Assembly: GCA_002721365.1 (NCBI GenBank)
Contig: PBKC01000083.1
Coordinates: forward strand, 1 to 42,521
Length of the DNA: 42,521 bases
Direction: 5' to 3'
Origin: Rhodospirillaceae bacterium
GTDB taxonomy: Bacteria > Pseudomonadota > Alphaproteobacteria > GCA-2721365
The notes beneath the pieces are model-generated. The model was not told the origin of the DNA. It saw only the letters and a program-made list of their open reading frames with translations, and searched no databases. Shown one piece after another: positions 32,888 to 42,521 of this stretch (the first letter of the stretch is position 1; the number at the start of each line of letters is the position of its first letter). A program made the position numbers and the translations under genes.

Positions 32888-33068
32888 CCTCGCGTTCCCC
32901 ACCTCACCCCGGCCCTCTCCCCCCCAATGGGGCGGAGAAGGAGATAGAGCGGTCGAGCGAGTCTCAGCCTGTAAACAGCGAGGCCGATTTACGCGGCACA
33001 GGTCCCGTTTCGCCCCCTCTCCGCCCCTTGGGGGGGGAGAGGGCCGGGGTGAGGTGGGGAACGCGAGG
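32888..33068. repeat. 181-bp inverted-repeat intergenic element
   Basis: The two 53-base ends (32888-32940 and 33016-33068) are near-perfect inverted copies that begin CCTCGCGTTCCCCACCTCA. They differ at only a few positions around the GGGGCGG segment. The middle (32941-33015) holds a smaller inverted pair, GTAAA...TTTAC. There is no coding capacity. It fills most of the 319-base gap between the glycosidase-like and TPR genes. It looks like a MITE or a bacterial interspersed palindrome; flanking target duplications are not clear. On RNA it would fold into a very long hairpin and may end or protect transcripts from both sides. Confidence 0.85.
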
Positions 33069-33090
33069 CCCCCCGGCGCCAGCACCATCC

Positions 33091-33573
33091 TCAACTGGTG
33101 TGGTTCTGGCGGTACATCTTCACCGCCTCTTCCAGCTTGTCGAACTGGTCGCAGCCCAGGATGCAGATCAGCCCCAGCTTATCCAGATGCTCCTCGGCCT
33201 TGGCCGGCTGGTCGACCTCCAGATACGCCTCGCCGATATATTCGTGGGCGTTGCGGTTGTCGGGGTCGATCTCCAGCGCCTTCTCGTAGTAGCGGAAGGC
33301 CTCGTCGAAGTTCTGCATCTCCCGATGGCTGTAGCCCATCAGGCTCCACGCCTCGGAATTCTCCGGTTCGGCGGCGACGACCTTCTCAAGCAGGCTGTTG
33401 GCCTTCTCGTAGTCACCGGCGTCGATCGCCTTCTGGGCGGCGATATAGTCCGGGTTGATGCCCTGCGCCTCCGCTTCGGCCTCCGGCATCGGCGGCTCGC
33501 GGTTGGCGAGAGCGGCGGTGCCCGCCATCAGACCCAGGCCCGCCACTGCGGCGAATACCATCATGTGTCTCAT
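33091..33573 (-). CDS. Exported TPR-repeat protein
   Basis: A 160-residue protein with a signal peptide (MRHMMVFAAVAGLGLMAGTAALA). Three tetratricopeptide repeats follow: about 43-72 (AAQKAIDAGDYEKANSLLEKVV), 77-106 (WSLMGYSHREMQNFDEAFRYYEKAL) and 111-140 (HEYIGEAYLEVDQPAKAEEHLDKL). A conserved two-cysteine end LICILGCDQFDKL follows, seen in small alphaproteobacterial TPR proteins. It would act as a periplasmic protein-binding module; the partner is unknown. It stands alone between the repeat element and the rsmB-like gene. Confidence 0.9.
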   Translation of the reverse strand: MRHMMVFAAVAGLGLMAGTAALANREPPMPEAEAEAQGINPDYIAAQKAIDAGDYEKANSLLEKVVAAEPENSEAWSLMGYSHREMQNFDEAFRYYEKALEIDPDNRNAHEYIGEAYLEVDQPAKAEEHLDKLGLICILGCDQFDKLEEAVKMYRQNHTS

Positions 33574-33652
33574 CTCACGCCTCTCGATTCGATGCGGTTC
33601 GGAACGGCCCCGATACTAGTAGTCCGCCCCGCCCGATGAAAGATCGATGCGT

Positions 33653-34936
33653 TCACGGTCCGGTTCGTTCGAGGATCGCGACGAAGAACGCGTCCGTACC
33701 GTGGCGATAGGGGCTCAGGCTCAGGAAATCGCCCTCTGCGGGACATTCCCCGCCGATCGTCCGCGCCCAGACATCCGCCACCCGGAGCGGTGCGAAATCG
33801 TCGCGGGACTGGAGGAACTCCGCCACGACCCCGTCGTTCTCGGCGAGAAGAAAGGAGCAGGTCGCGTAGACGATCCGCCCGCCGGGCTTCACCAGAGGCG
33901 CCGCGCGATCGAGGATTCGCCGCTGCTCGGCGACATAGCCGGCGAGCTTTTCCGGCGTCAGCCGCCACTTGGCATCGGGGTTGCGGCGCCAGGTGCCAGT
34001 GCCGCTGCACGGCATGTCGAGCAGCACTCGGTCCGCCTGTCCTTGAAGGTCGGGCAGCGCCCCGTCGGCGCGCAGCACGACCGTCTCGACCCCCGCGACA
34101 CCGGACCGCGACAGCCGCGGCGCCATGCGGGCCAATCGCTCGGCGTCCGAATCGCAGGCGACCAGTCGCCCTCGCCCTCCCATCGCCGCGGCCAACGCCA
34201 GCGTCTTGCCACCGGCCCCGGCGCAGTAGTCGACGACCACGCCATCGGGCTCGGCCAGCAGGGCGACGAGTTGGGCGCCTTCATCCTGCACCTCGACCAG
34301 CCCCTCCCGGTAAGTCTTGTGCGAGGCGACCGGCGGACGTCCGGCGATCCGGAGGCCCCAAGGCGAGAACGGCGTCGGCGTCGACTCGTAACCGTCCTCG
34401 GCGAGCATCGCCCGCACCGTCTCGCGGTCGGCCTTCAGCAGGTTCACGCGCAGATCGAGCGTCGCCGGTGCGTTGAGGGCCGCCATCTCGGACTCGCGGT
34501 CGACACCGAACCGCGCCTCGACGGCGGGCTCCAGCCATTCCGGATAGTTGAGCCGGGCCCAAGCGGGCATGGCCGCGTCTTCGGCCGGCAGGGACGCGAT
34601 CGCGCGGGCTTCCTCGGCGGTCAGGGGCGGAGGCCCATAGCGGCTGCCGTCGAACAGCGCCGCTACCGCTTCCGTCTCCCCGAGCTCGTCCTTCAGCGCC
34701 GCCGCCAGCAACAGCACCGGCGTGTCATCGGCCCCGACGGCGTCGAGCCGCCAGGACAGGCTGCCCCGTCGCCGCAGCACGTCGTAGACCCGCTCGGTGA
34801 TCGCCCGCCTGTCGCCGCCGCCGATGAACCGCCGGGTTCTGAGATACTGCCCGATGGTCCGGTCCGCCGGCCGCCCGGTCGCGGCGATCTCGGCCAGCAG
34901 CTCGATCGCCGCCTTGATGCGCGCCGCCGGAGTCAT
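33653..34936 (-). CDS. rsmB: RsmB-like RNA (cytosine-5) methyltransferase
   Basis: A 427-residue SAM-dependent m5C methyltransferase, most like the enzyme for C967 of 16S rRNA. The N-terminal 140 residues form a NusB-like RNA-binding helical part. The catalytic domain has VQDEGAQLVALL, motif I VVDYCAGAGGKTLALA (235-250), motif IV DMPCSGTGTWRRNPDAKW with Cys310 and motif VI YATCSFLLAENDG with Cys360, the two cysteines used by this family. The ATG at 34936 gives a normal N-terminus; the frame's earlier start at 35029 runs into repeat DNA. Several related paralogues exist in alphaproteobacteria, so the exact target base is not certain. Confidence 0.9.
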   Translation of the reverse strand: MTPAARIKAAIELLAEIAATGRPADRTIGQYLRTRRFIGGGDRRAITERVYDVLRRRGSLSWRLDAVGADDTPVLLLAAALKDELGETEAVAALFDGSRYGPPPLTAEEARAIASLPAEDAAMPAWARLNYPEWLEPAVEARFGVDRESEMAALNAPATLDLRVNLLKADRETVRAMLAEDGYESTPTPFSPWGLRIAGRPPVASHKTYREGLVEVQDEGAQLVALLAEPDGVVVDYCAGAGGKTLALAAAMGGRGRLVACDSDAERLARMAPRLSRSGVAGVETVVLRADGALPDLQGQADRVLLDMPCSGTGTWRRNPDAKWRLTPEKLAGYVAEQRRILDRAAPLVKPGGRIVYATCSFLLAENDGVVAEFLQSRDDFAPLRVADVWARTIGGECPAEGDFLSLSPYRHGTDAFFVAILERTGP

Positions 34937-34975
34937 GAGAGAAGCTCTCGGCGAGCGCCCATCCGTCCTTCTGTC

Positions 34976-35265
34976 ATCCTCGGCTTCGAGTCTACCGGAT
35001 TCACAGATCTGCCGTGACGCGGGATCCACGTAACATGTTGTTCTAATTCGTCATCGCATGGCTTGGCCATGCGATCCACGACTTGACGACCTTGCCACAG
35101 CGCGCAGTGGCGGCGCCGAAAGTCGTGGATGGTCGGGCCAAGCCCGACCATGACGGCAGGACATCGGCCGCACACGCCGTTCCCAAGATGGGTGAATGCC
35201 TTAGGCCTCGAGCCGAGGATCTTCCGCACCCTGGCCGAAGAGATTGCCAGGTCGAACTTGGCAAT
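34976..35265. repeat. Cluster of nested palindromic intergenic repeats
   Basis: Fills most of the gap 34937-35311. The outer arms ATCCTCGGCTTCGAG (34976-34990) and CTCGAGCCGAGGAT (35207-35220) are inverted copies. Inside lie two 36-base inverted units, 35049-35084 and 35120-35155, each with its own hairpin around a GGCTTGGCC core. The units share flanks, but their stems differ at four positions and every difference is compensated on the other side. A third hairpin, ATTGCCA/TGGCAAT, lies at 35243-35265. The motifs resemble palindromes scattered between genes in many alphaproteobacteria. No transposase gene is seen. Confidence 0.85.
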
Positions 35266-35311
35266 GACAGGAAGGTTCGTTGAACTGGCGCGCCGGTTGT
35301 ATATTGGGGTC

Positions 35312-35548
35312 ATGGACATCGAACTCGACATGCCGCCCGAGCTGCTCGCCCGCGTCGACGCACTCGCAGCCCGCACGGGCGCCACGCGCAGCCGCATCAT
35401 CCGCGATGCGCTGGAACGCGGCTGGTCGGTCGCCTGGCAGGAGGAGTGGCTGCGCCGCGTCGAGGAAGGCCTGGAAGCGGCCGACAAGGGTGAATTCGCG
35501 GCCGACTCCGACGTAGAGGCCGCGTTCGACCGCCACCGCCCGCGATAA
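35312..35548 (+). CDS. Ribbon-helix-helix antitoxin (ParD/CopG type)
   Basis: A 78-residue protein. The first 45 residues, MDIELDMPPELLARVDALAARTG then ATRSRIIRDALERG, form a ribbon-helix-helix DNA-binding fold. The C-terminal half is charged (EEWLRRVEEGLEAADKGEFAADSDVEAAF) and would wrap the toxin, as in ParD/RelB-like antitoxins. ATG at 35312 was preferred, since the frame's earlier start at 35129 reads through repeat DNA. GGGGT lies just before it. The stop TAA overlaps the toxin's ATG by one base, a usual toxin-antitoxin arrangement. It probably represses its own promoter; a GGCGCGCC palindrome lies about 20 bases before the start. Confidence 0.88.
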   Translation: MDIELDMPPELLARVDALAARTGATRSRIIRDALERGWSVAWQEEWLRRVEEGLEAADKGEFAADSDVEAAFDRHRPR

Positions 35549-35829
35549 TGCGGGTCGTCTGGACGCGCCCAGCCCTCCGCCAATTGATCGCGCTCCAGGA
35601 TTTCATCGCCGAACGAGACCCCGCCGCGGCCTTCCGGACGGCCGGCATGATCCACGACGCCGTCGCCGCCCTCAGTCATCATCCGAATATGGGGAGACCC
35701 GGCCGTATTTGGGGGACACGCGAACTCGTCGTCGGGCGAACGCCCAATCTCGTCGCCTATCGGGTCACCGAACAGGTGGAAATCCTTGCCGTCATGCATG
35801 GCGCCCAGGACTGGCCCAAGACGCTTTAG
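35548..35829 (+). CDS. ParE/RelE-superfamily toxin
   Basis: A 93-residue RelE/ParE-fold toxin. The pattern is typical: VVWTRPALRQLIALQDFIAERDPAAAFRTAGMIHDAV at the N-terminus, HHPNMGRPGRIWGTRELVV in the middle and VAYRVTEQVEILAVMHGAQDWP at the end. The last block carries the conserved R(V)-x(6)-I-L-x-V-x-H-x-x-x-x-W of the ParE branch. ParE toxins poison DNA gyrase while RelE cleaves mRNA; the sequence favours ParE or the YafQ-unlike branch, but the target is not proven. Start ATG at 35548 shares one base with the antitoxin stop. The gene is intact. Confidence 0.92.
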   Translation: MRVVWTRPALRQLIALQDFIAERDPAAAFRTAGMIHDAVAALSHHPNMGRPGRIWGTRELVVGRTPNLVAYRVTEQVEILAVMHGAQDWPKTL

Positions 35830-35861
35830 ATTGCGATCTTCTCAGTTGAAAGGCCCCGCCC

Positions 35862-38124
<2,263 letters not shown>

Positions 38125-38188
38125 AGGATCACGTCTCCGAAATCTCTCGGCAAACCGGCTTCGGACCGGCGATTCGAAACGATCAGCG

Positions 38189-39250
38189 TCAATGCGTCCG
38201 GTAGCTCGCGCCGCCGTTGAGGGTTGGTATGGCGACGGACTCCCCTCGCATCAGGCTGTAGAGAATGCCTTCGCGGACGCCCCGGTCGGCGACCCGCACC
38301 CGCCCGACCTGCCAGTTGCGGCAGATCGCCTCCAGCACCGCACAACCGGCAACGACCAGATCGGCCCGGTCGCGGCCGATGCAGGGATGGGCGGCCCGGC
38401 CCTCGCAATCGAGGCTCCTCAATTGCAAACAGATATCGGCGATATGATTGAAGTCGAGCCAGGTGCCGTCGACCCGCGCCCGGTCATAGCGCGGCAAGCC
38501 CATCAGCACACCGGCCAGCGTCGTCACGGTGCCGGAGGTTCCCAGCATCTGCACGCCGCCCTCGGCAATGGCCTGGCTCAACCCATACGCCTTCTCGAAG
38601 GGAAGGATCTGGCGTTCGACCTCGGCCACCATCGCCTCGTAGGTCGCTTCGTCATAGCTGTCGCCGCCGTACACTTCGGACAGGGTCACGACGCCGCAGG
38701 GGAAGGAAGCGACCCCCAGGACTTCGATCCCGCCCAGCGAGGTCCGCCGGACCCAGGTAAGCTCCGTGCTGCCGCCGCCGATGTCGAAGATCAGGGCATG
38801 GCGCGCGTCGCCGGTCAGCAGCGGTGCGCAACCGCTGACCGCGAGTCTGGCTTCTTCGTTGCTGGAGATCACCTCCAAGGCGACGCCGGTCTCCTCCGCC
38901 ACACGCTGGACGAAGCTCGTGGCGTTGGCGGCGCGCCGGCAAGCTTCGGTCGCGACGCAGCGGGCGACGCCCACGCCACGCCGGCGCATCTTCACCGCGC
39001 AGACCCTGAGCGCCCGGATCGACCGCTCGATCGCCTCTTCAGAGAGCGACCCGCGCGCACCCAATCCTTCGCCCAGCCTGACGATCCTAGAAAAGGCGTC
39101 GATGACCCTGAACCCGTCGGAACTCGGCCGCGCGACCAGCAGTCGGCAGTTATTGGTCCCGAGATCGAGGGCCGCATAGGTTTCGGACCCGCCGGCACGG
39201 CCATGCCGTACCGGTTGCGGGGCCACGACGCCCGTCGCTGCGTGGTTCAA
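38189..39250 (-). CDS. ppx: Ppx/GppA-family exopolyphosphatase / pppGpp phosphatase
   Basis: An ASKHA-fold phosphatase acting on polyphosphate or pppGpp. The 353-residue protein has phosphate loop 1 [16 protein letters not shown], the [11 protein letters not shown] block, [28 protein letters not shown], phosphate loop 2 [14 protein letters not shown] and [13 protein letters not shown]. Length fits the short alphaproteobacterial type without the extra C-terminal domain. The start is taken as TTG at 39250, because AAGGAGG stands five bases before it. The frame is open to 39352, where an ATG at 39328 has no clear ribosome site and would add a non-homologous tail. rlmE lies 64 bases downstream. 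Confidence 0.92.
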   Translation of the reverse strand: MNHAATGVVAPQPVRHGRAGGSETYAALDLGTNNCRLLVARPSSDGFRVIDAFSRIVRLGEGLGARGSLSEEAIERSIRALRVCAVKMRRRGVGVARCVATEACRRAANATSFVQRVAEETGVALEVISSNEEARLAVSGCAPLLTGDARHALIFDIGGGSTELTWVRRTSLGGIEVLGVASFPCGVVTLSEVYGGDSYDEATYEAMVAEVERQILPFEKAYGLSQAIAEGGVQMLGTSGTVTTLAGVLMGLPRYDRARVDGTWLDFNHIADICLQLRSLDCEGRAAHPCIGRDRADLVVAGCAVLEAICRNWQVGRVRVADRGVREGILYSLMRGESVAIPTLNGGASYRTH

Positions 39251-39255
39251 GCAAC

Positions 39256-39262
39256 CCTCCTT
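39256..39262 (-). promoter_or_regulatory. Shine-Dalgarno site that decides a TTG start for ppx
   Basis: Reads AAGGAGG on the minus strand and is separated by five bases from the TTG at 39250. It is stronger than anything before the alternative ATG at 39328. Confidence 0.7.
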
Positions 39263-39518
39263 CAACCCCGTCGCGTAGACCGCGCCTGGGGCTGAAATCA
39301 GACGGTTTAATCTAGTCTTAACAATCATATCGGATGCCGCACCCGCAGCCAAGGTTGCAAACGGAGCGGATTACGCAGGATCGAGGAACCGCAATCCCGG
39401 CGATTCGGCGGCTGAGGACCGGCGATGCCGGACGCCTTGACACCCCCGCGGCGCCTCCTTAGTTTGCGGGCTCCCGAAGCGCCGAGGGCGCAATTGCGCC
39501 TCCCGCTCACGGATTCTT

Positions 39519-39592
39519 GGGGGATAGTTTAACGGTAGAACCCGCGGCTCTGGACCGCGTAGTCCAGGTTCGAATCCTGGTCCCCCAGCCAC
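39519..39592 (+). tRNA. tRNA-Gln, anticodon CUG
   Basis: A complete 74-base cloverleaf including an encoded CCA. The acceptor stem TGGGGGA (39519-39525) pairs with TCCCCCA (39582-39588), discriminator G. The anticodon stem CGCGG/CCGCG encloses CTCTGGA, so the anticodon is CTG reading CAG. The T arm is CCAGG-TTCGAAT-CCTGG. It is convergent with the SDR gene and lies in a gap between ppx and the SDR. No duplicate of its 3' end was noticed nearby, so there is no sign of an integrated element. Confidence 0.97.
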
Positions 39593-39636
39593 CGCCAAAG
39601 GCTCCGCTCCAGCGGGCGCAATCCCTCCACCGACGG

Positions 39637-40419
39637 TCAACCTTGCCCCGGCGACGGCAGCGGATACATCAGGCCCGCGGCCTGGAAGCCGCCGTCGACG
39701 TTGAGCGAGTGTCCGTTGACGTAGTCGCTGTCGCTGGACGCCAGGAAGACCGCCGCCTTGGCGATCTCGTCCGGTTCGCCGTAGCGCCGCTGCGGCACCA
39801 GGAACTTGTAGGCCGCGACGGTCGCCGGGTCGTGCATCGCCCGCCCCACATCGGTGGCGATCGGGCCGGGCACGATGCCGTTGACGTTGATCCCCTCCTC
39901 GGCCAGCTCCACCGCCATCACCTTGGTGAGCAGTTCGAGCCCGGCCTTGGCCGAGCCGTATGCCGCCCGGCCGATGCCGCCGCGCTGGCCGGACAGCGAC
40001 ACGATGTTGATGATCTTCCCCGACTTCCGGCGCAGCATGTGCCGCGCCGCGGCCTGCGCGCAGAGGAAGGCGCCGGTGAGGTTGATGCGGACGACGCGCT
40101 CCCATTCCTCCAGCGTCAGGTCCACGGTCCGCACATTGCTGCCGACGCCGGCATTGTTGACCAGAATGTCGACCCGCCCGAAGGCCTCGACGCAGGCGTC
40201 GACCAGGGCCTGGCCGCCGGTGGCCTCGGCCACATCGACCCTGACGGCGCGTACCGTCTCGCCGGAGGACGCCAGTTCCTTGGCTGTCTCGGCCGCACGA
40301 TCGCCGTTGATGTCCCCGATCAGAACATTGGCGCCTTCGGCGGCGAACGCCGCGGCGATGGCCTTGCCGATACCCTGCGCCCCTCCCGTAACGATGGCGC
40401 TTCGCCCTTCCAGACGCAT
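39637..40419 (-). CDS. Short-chain dehydrogenase/reductase
   Basis: A 260-residue classical SDR. It has the TGGAQGIG nucleotide loop (11-18), an acidic D36 (IGDING) pointing to NAD(H), NNAG at 88-91, and the catalytic Ser143/Tyr154/Lys158 (SLSGQRGGIGRAAYGSAKAG). The C-terminal PGPIATD and VNGHSLNVDGGF blocks follow. ATG at 40419 is preceded by AGGGAGGAG. It is divergent from the RuBisCO-like gene, with a shared 122-base promoter gap. A role in oxidising the branched sugar acid handled by that pair is plausible from context, but the family is too broad to tell. Confidence 0.92.
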   Translation of the reverse strand: MRLEGRSAIVTGGAQGIGKAIAAAFAAEGANVLIGDINGDRAAETAKELASSGETVRAVRVDVAEATGGQALVDACVEAFGRVDILVNNAGVGSNVRTVDLTLEEWERVVRINLTGAFLCAQAAARHMLRRKSGKIINIVSLSGQRGGIGRAAYGSAKAGLELLTKVMAVELAEEGINVNGIVPGPIATDVGRAMHDPATVAAYKFLVPQRRYGEPDEIAKAAVFLASSDSDYVNGHSLNVDGGFQAAGLMYPLPSPGQG

Positions 40420-40541
40420 TTTCTTCTCCTCCCTGACTCCTGGCCGCTTTGCGCGGCTTCGCACCCTTCGACGAAGAATAGTAGGGTTGTGGCGGCGTGG
40501 AAGCGATCCCCGCCACCGGACGCAGACAGGAGCCTCGGTCG

Positions 40542-41813
40542 ATGCGCGACGACAGAGTACTGGCGACCTACCTGATCGAAACGCCGCACAGCCTGGAGCA
40601 CGCGGCGGCGGTCATCGCGGGCGAGCAGTCGAGCGGCACGTTCATCTCGGTTCCGGGCGAGACCGATGATCTCAAGCGCCGCTTCGGCGCCGAGGTCTTG
40701 CAGATCGAGCCGCTCGAGTCCGTGGATACGCCCAGCCTGCCGGGATCGAAGGGACCGCGAAACGAGTCGGGGAAGTCCGAATACCGCCGCGGGAAGGTGG
40801 TCATCGCGTTCCCCCTGCACAACTTCGGCCCTTCCCTACCGAACCTCCTCGCGACGGTCGCCGGGAATCTCTATGAGCTGCAGGAGCTGTCGGGCATCCG
40901 TCTGGTCGACCTGGAGCTTCCGCCGGCTTTCGCCGAGCGCTACCCCGGTCCCGCCTTCGGCGTCGACGGGACGCGGGAGCTTACGGGTGTCCATGGCCGC
41001 CCGCTGATCGGCACCATCGTCAAGCCCAGCATCGGCCTCGCCACCGCAGACCTGCAGCAGGTCGTCCGCGACCTCGCCACGGCCGGCCTCGATTTCATCA
41101 AGGACGACGAGCTTCACGCCGACCCGCCCTATGCGCCGTTCGCGGAGCGGGTGCCGGCGGTGATGAGTGAAATCGAACGGGTCGCGGACCGCACCGGCAA
41201 GAAGCCGATGTACGCCTTCAACATCAGCGGCGACATCGACCACATGCTCCGCGCCCATGACCTCGTGCATGACCATGGCGGCACCTGCGTGATGGTCAGC
41301 GTCAACAATATCGGCTTCGCGGCGCTCGCTCATCTCCGCACCCATTGCGCGCTGCCGATCCATTGCCATCGCAACAACTACGGCGCCATGGCGCGCCATC
41401 CCTGGCTCGGCATGGGCTTCGCGGCGTTCCAGAAGCTCTGTCGTCTGGCCGGCGTCGACCACCTGCATGCCGGCGGCCTCGACAGCAAGTTCTACGAAAG
41501 CAACGAAGAGGTCGCGCAATCGATCATCGACTGCCTGACGCCGCTGCTCGGCGGCTACCGGGCGATGCCGGCGATCTCGTCGGCGCAGTGGGCGGCCTCC
41601 GCCACCCCGACCTACAAGGCGACCGGCACCATCGACGTCATCCACCTGGCGGGCGGCGGCATCCTCGGCCATCCGGACGGCATCGCCGCCGGGGTGGAGA
41701 GCATGAAGGAAGGCTGGGAAGCGGCGCTCGCCGGAATCGCGCCGGAGGTCTATGCGGAGACCCACCCGGCGCTGCGGGCGGCCATCGAGACGTTCGGCAA
41801 GCGGCGCGGATGA
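40542..41813 (+). CDS. oiaX: RuBisCO-like protein, likely 3-oxo-isoapionate-4-phosphate transcarboxylase/hydrolase (OiaX) type
   Basis: A 423-residue form IV RuBisCO homologue. Residues matching RuBisCO active-site positions are kept in part: Lys161 in GTIVKPSIGL, the carbamate-type Lys187 with Asp189/Glu190 in DFIKDDE, His276 in HCHRNNYG, His309 in HLHAGGLDSK with Lys316, and the phosphate-binding AGGGILGHPDG. It is not a CO2-fixing enzyme: the loop 6 and N-terminal residues differ. OiaX and relatives cleave 3-oxo-isoapionate 4-phosphate in D-apionate catabolism. The DUF1537 kinase begins one base after its stop, which matches the OiaK-OiaX arrangement of that route. ATG at 40542 has AGGAG upstream. 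The exact reaction could also be the decarboxylase variant. Confidence 0.85.
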   Translation: MRDDRVLATYLIETPHSLEHAAAVIAGEQSSGTFISVPGETDDLKRRFGAEVLQIEPLESVDTPSLPGSKGPRNESGKSEYRRGKVVIAFPLHNFGPSLPNLLATVAGNLYELQELSGIRLVDLELPPAFAERYPGPAFGVDGTRELTGVHGRPLIGTIVKPSIGLATADLQQVVRDLATAGLDFIKDDELHADPPYAPFAERVPAVMSEIERVADRTGKKPMYAFNISGDIDHMLRAHDLVHDHGGTCVMVSVNNIGFAALAHLRTHCALPIHCHRNNYGAMARHPWLGMGFAAFQKLCRLAGVDHLHAGGLDSKFYESNEEVAQSIIDCLTPLLGGYRAMPAISSAQWAASATPTYKATGTIDVIHLAGGGILGHPDGIAAGVESMKEGWEAALAGIAPEVYAETHPALRAAIETFGKRRG

Positions 41814-41814
41814 G

Positions 41815-42521
41815 ATGACCGCCTCGCCCGGCCTCCTCCTCGCCTTCTACGGCGACGACTTCACCGGCTCCACCGACAGCATGGAGGCCCTGGCAAGGTC
41901 GGGGCTGCGCACGGTGCTGTTCTTCGAACTGCCCTCGCCCGAGCTGCTGGAGACGCGCTTCCCGGACCTCCGATGCCTGGGCGTCGCCGGCACCAGCCGG
42001 GCGATGGCGCCGGCGGAGATGGACGCCGAGCTCGCCCCCGTTCTGCGCGCGCTATGGGAGACCAAGGCGCCAATCCTCCACTACAAGGTCTGCTCGACGT
42101 TCGACTCGGCGCCGGAGGTGGGGAGCATCGGCCATGTCGTCGACATGGCCCGGGCAATGCTGACCGGAGAGACGATCTCGGTTCTGGCCGGAGCGCCGCC
42201 GCTCCGGCGCTACACGGTCTTCGGCAACCACTTCGCCGCCGCCGGCGACCGGATCTACCGGCTCGACCGTCATCCGACGATGTCCTGCCACCCGGTCACG
42301 CCGATGGCCGAGGCCGACCTCCGCGTCCACCTCGCCCACCAGACCGGCGCGCGCATCGCGCTGATGGACCTGAACGACCTCGACGGCGCGCCGGCCCAGG
42401 TCGGCGCCCGCCATGCCGAGCGTCTCCGCGACAGGCCGGACCTCCTGCTCTACGACGTGCTCGACGACGCGCGCCTCCGCACCGCCGGCCGGCTGATCTG
42501 GGAGCAGGCGGCCGGCGGCGG
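41815..42521 (+). CDS. oiaK: DUF1537 four-carbon acid-sugar kinase family protein, N-terminal part (cut by window end)
   Basis: The frame is open to the last base; 235 residues are visible of a family usually about 400-430 long. The N-terminal sugar-binding domain begins with AFYGDDFTGSTDSMEAL, the DUF1537 signature, and has LGVAGTSRAM and HYKVCSTFDSAPEVGSIG. The ATP-binding half lies outside. Members phosphorylate acid sugars such as erythronate, threonate or 3-oxo-isoapionate. Immediate neighbourhood with the RuBisCO-like gene (one-base gap) argues for 3-oxo-isoapionate kinase. The start ATG at 41815 overlaps the end of the previous gene's ribosome footprint, so coupling is likely. Confidence 0.88.
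   Translation, partial: MTASPGLLLAFYGDDFTGSTDSMEALARSGLRTVLFFELPSPELLETRFPDLRCLGVAGTSRAMAPAEMDAELAPVLRALWETKAPILHYKVCSTFDSAPEVGSIGHVVDMARAMLTGETISVLAGAPPLRRYTVFGNHFAAAGDRIYRLDRHPTMSCHPVTPMAEADLRVHLAHQTGARIALMDLNDLDGAPAQVGARHAERLRDRPDLLLYDVLDDARLRTAGRLIWEQAAGG

Noticed and set aside
35120..35155. Palindromic repeats near the toxin-antitoxin pair considered as a CRISPR array
   Set aside because: Only two inverted, unequal units with no spacer pattern and no cas genes.
39519..40419. tRNA-Gln as an integration site
   Set aside because: No integrase and no repeat of the tRNA 3' end were seen in the window.

Overview
The window is a high-GC, densely packed chromosomal segment, most likely from an alphaproteobacterium (Rhodospirillales/Rhizobiales-like). 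The grounds are the strong GC bias, a small protein ending in the alphaproteobacterial VDEAS-DESFPASDPPS type of tail, palindromic intergenic repeats of a kind common in that class, and housekeeping genes (guaB, rlmE, rsmB, ppx, hisI, tRNA-Gln) mixed with catabolic genes. No phage, insertion sequence with transposase, CRISPR array or rRNA was seen. The first and last genes are cut by the window ends.

Layout. Positions 1-4.5 kb: amidase 3' part, zinc alcohol dehydrogenase, hisI, PduO-type cobalamin adenosyltransferase, AI-2E-family membrane protein. 4.5-9.8 kb: a cytosolic LCAT-like lipase/acyltransferase converging on a two-gene unit made of a penicillin-acylase lipoprotein and a GH3-type acyl-amido synthetase. 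9.9-14.9 kb: rfbD plus a GT4 glycosyltransferase, a small conserved protein, a PEP-CTERM secreted protein with a strong terminator, and a cyclase-fold protein whose catalytic site looks degenerate.

15.1-20.6 kb is the most distinctive region. A NosR/NirI-like flavin/iron-sulfur membrane protein is followed by a PQQ alcohol dehydrogenase that carries the lanthanide signature Asp and has codon use suggesting high expression. Then come an intrinsic terminator and a single-chain fusion of the XoxJ-like binding protein with a cytochrome c (XoxG-like). Facing it are a coupled pair encoding an exported DUF1194/VWA protein and an exported HEAT-repeat protein, and then a CIO-type cytochrome bd oxidase (cydAB, 23.4-25.8 kb). 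Together these read as a periplasmic alcohol-oxidation module with its electron outlets; the role of the NosR-like, VWA and HEAT proteins in it is inference.

25.8-32.8 kb is one minus-strand operon with every junction an ATGA overlap: six-hairpin glycosidase-like protein, GT4, a fusion of alkaline-phosphatase-superfamily phosphodiesterase with an EEP phosphatase/nuclease domain, and a SAM methyltransferase. 32.8-35.8 kb: a 181-bp inverted-repeat element, a TPR protein, rsmB-like methyltransferase, a nested palindromic repeat cluster and a ParD/ParE-type toxin-antitoxin pair. 35.8-39.6 kb: guaB, rlmE, ppx/gppA, tRNA-Gln(CUG). 39.6-42.5 kb: an SDR divergent from a RuBisCO-like protein and a DUF1537 kinase, a pair that matches the OiaX/OiaK branch of apionate (branched sugar acid) catabolism.
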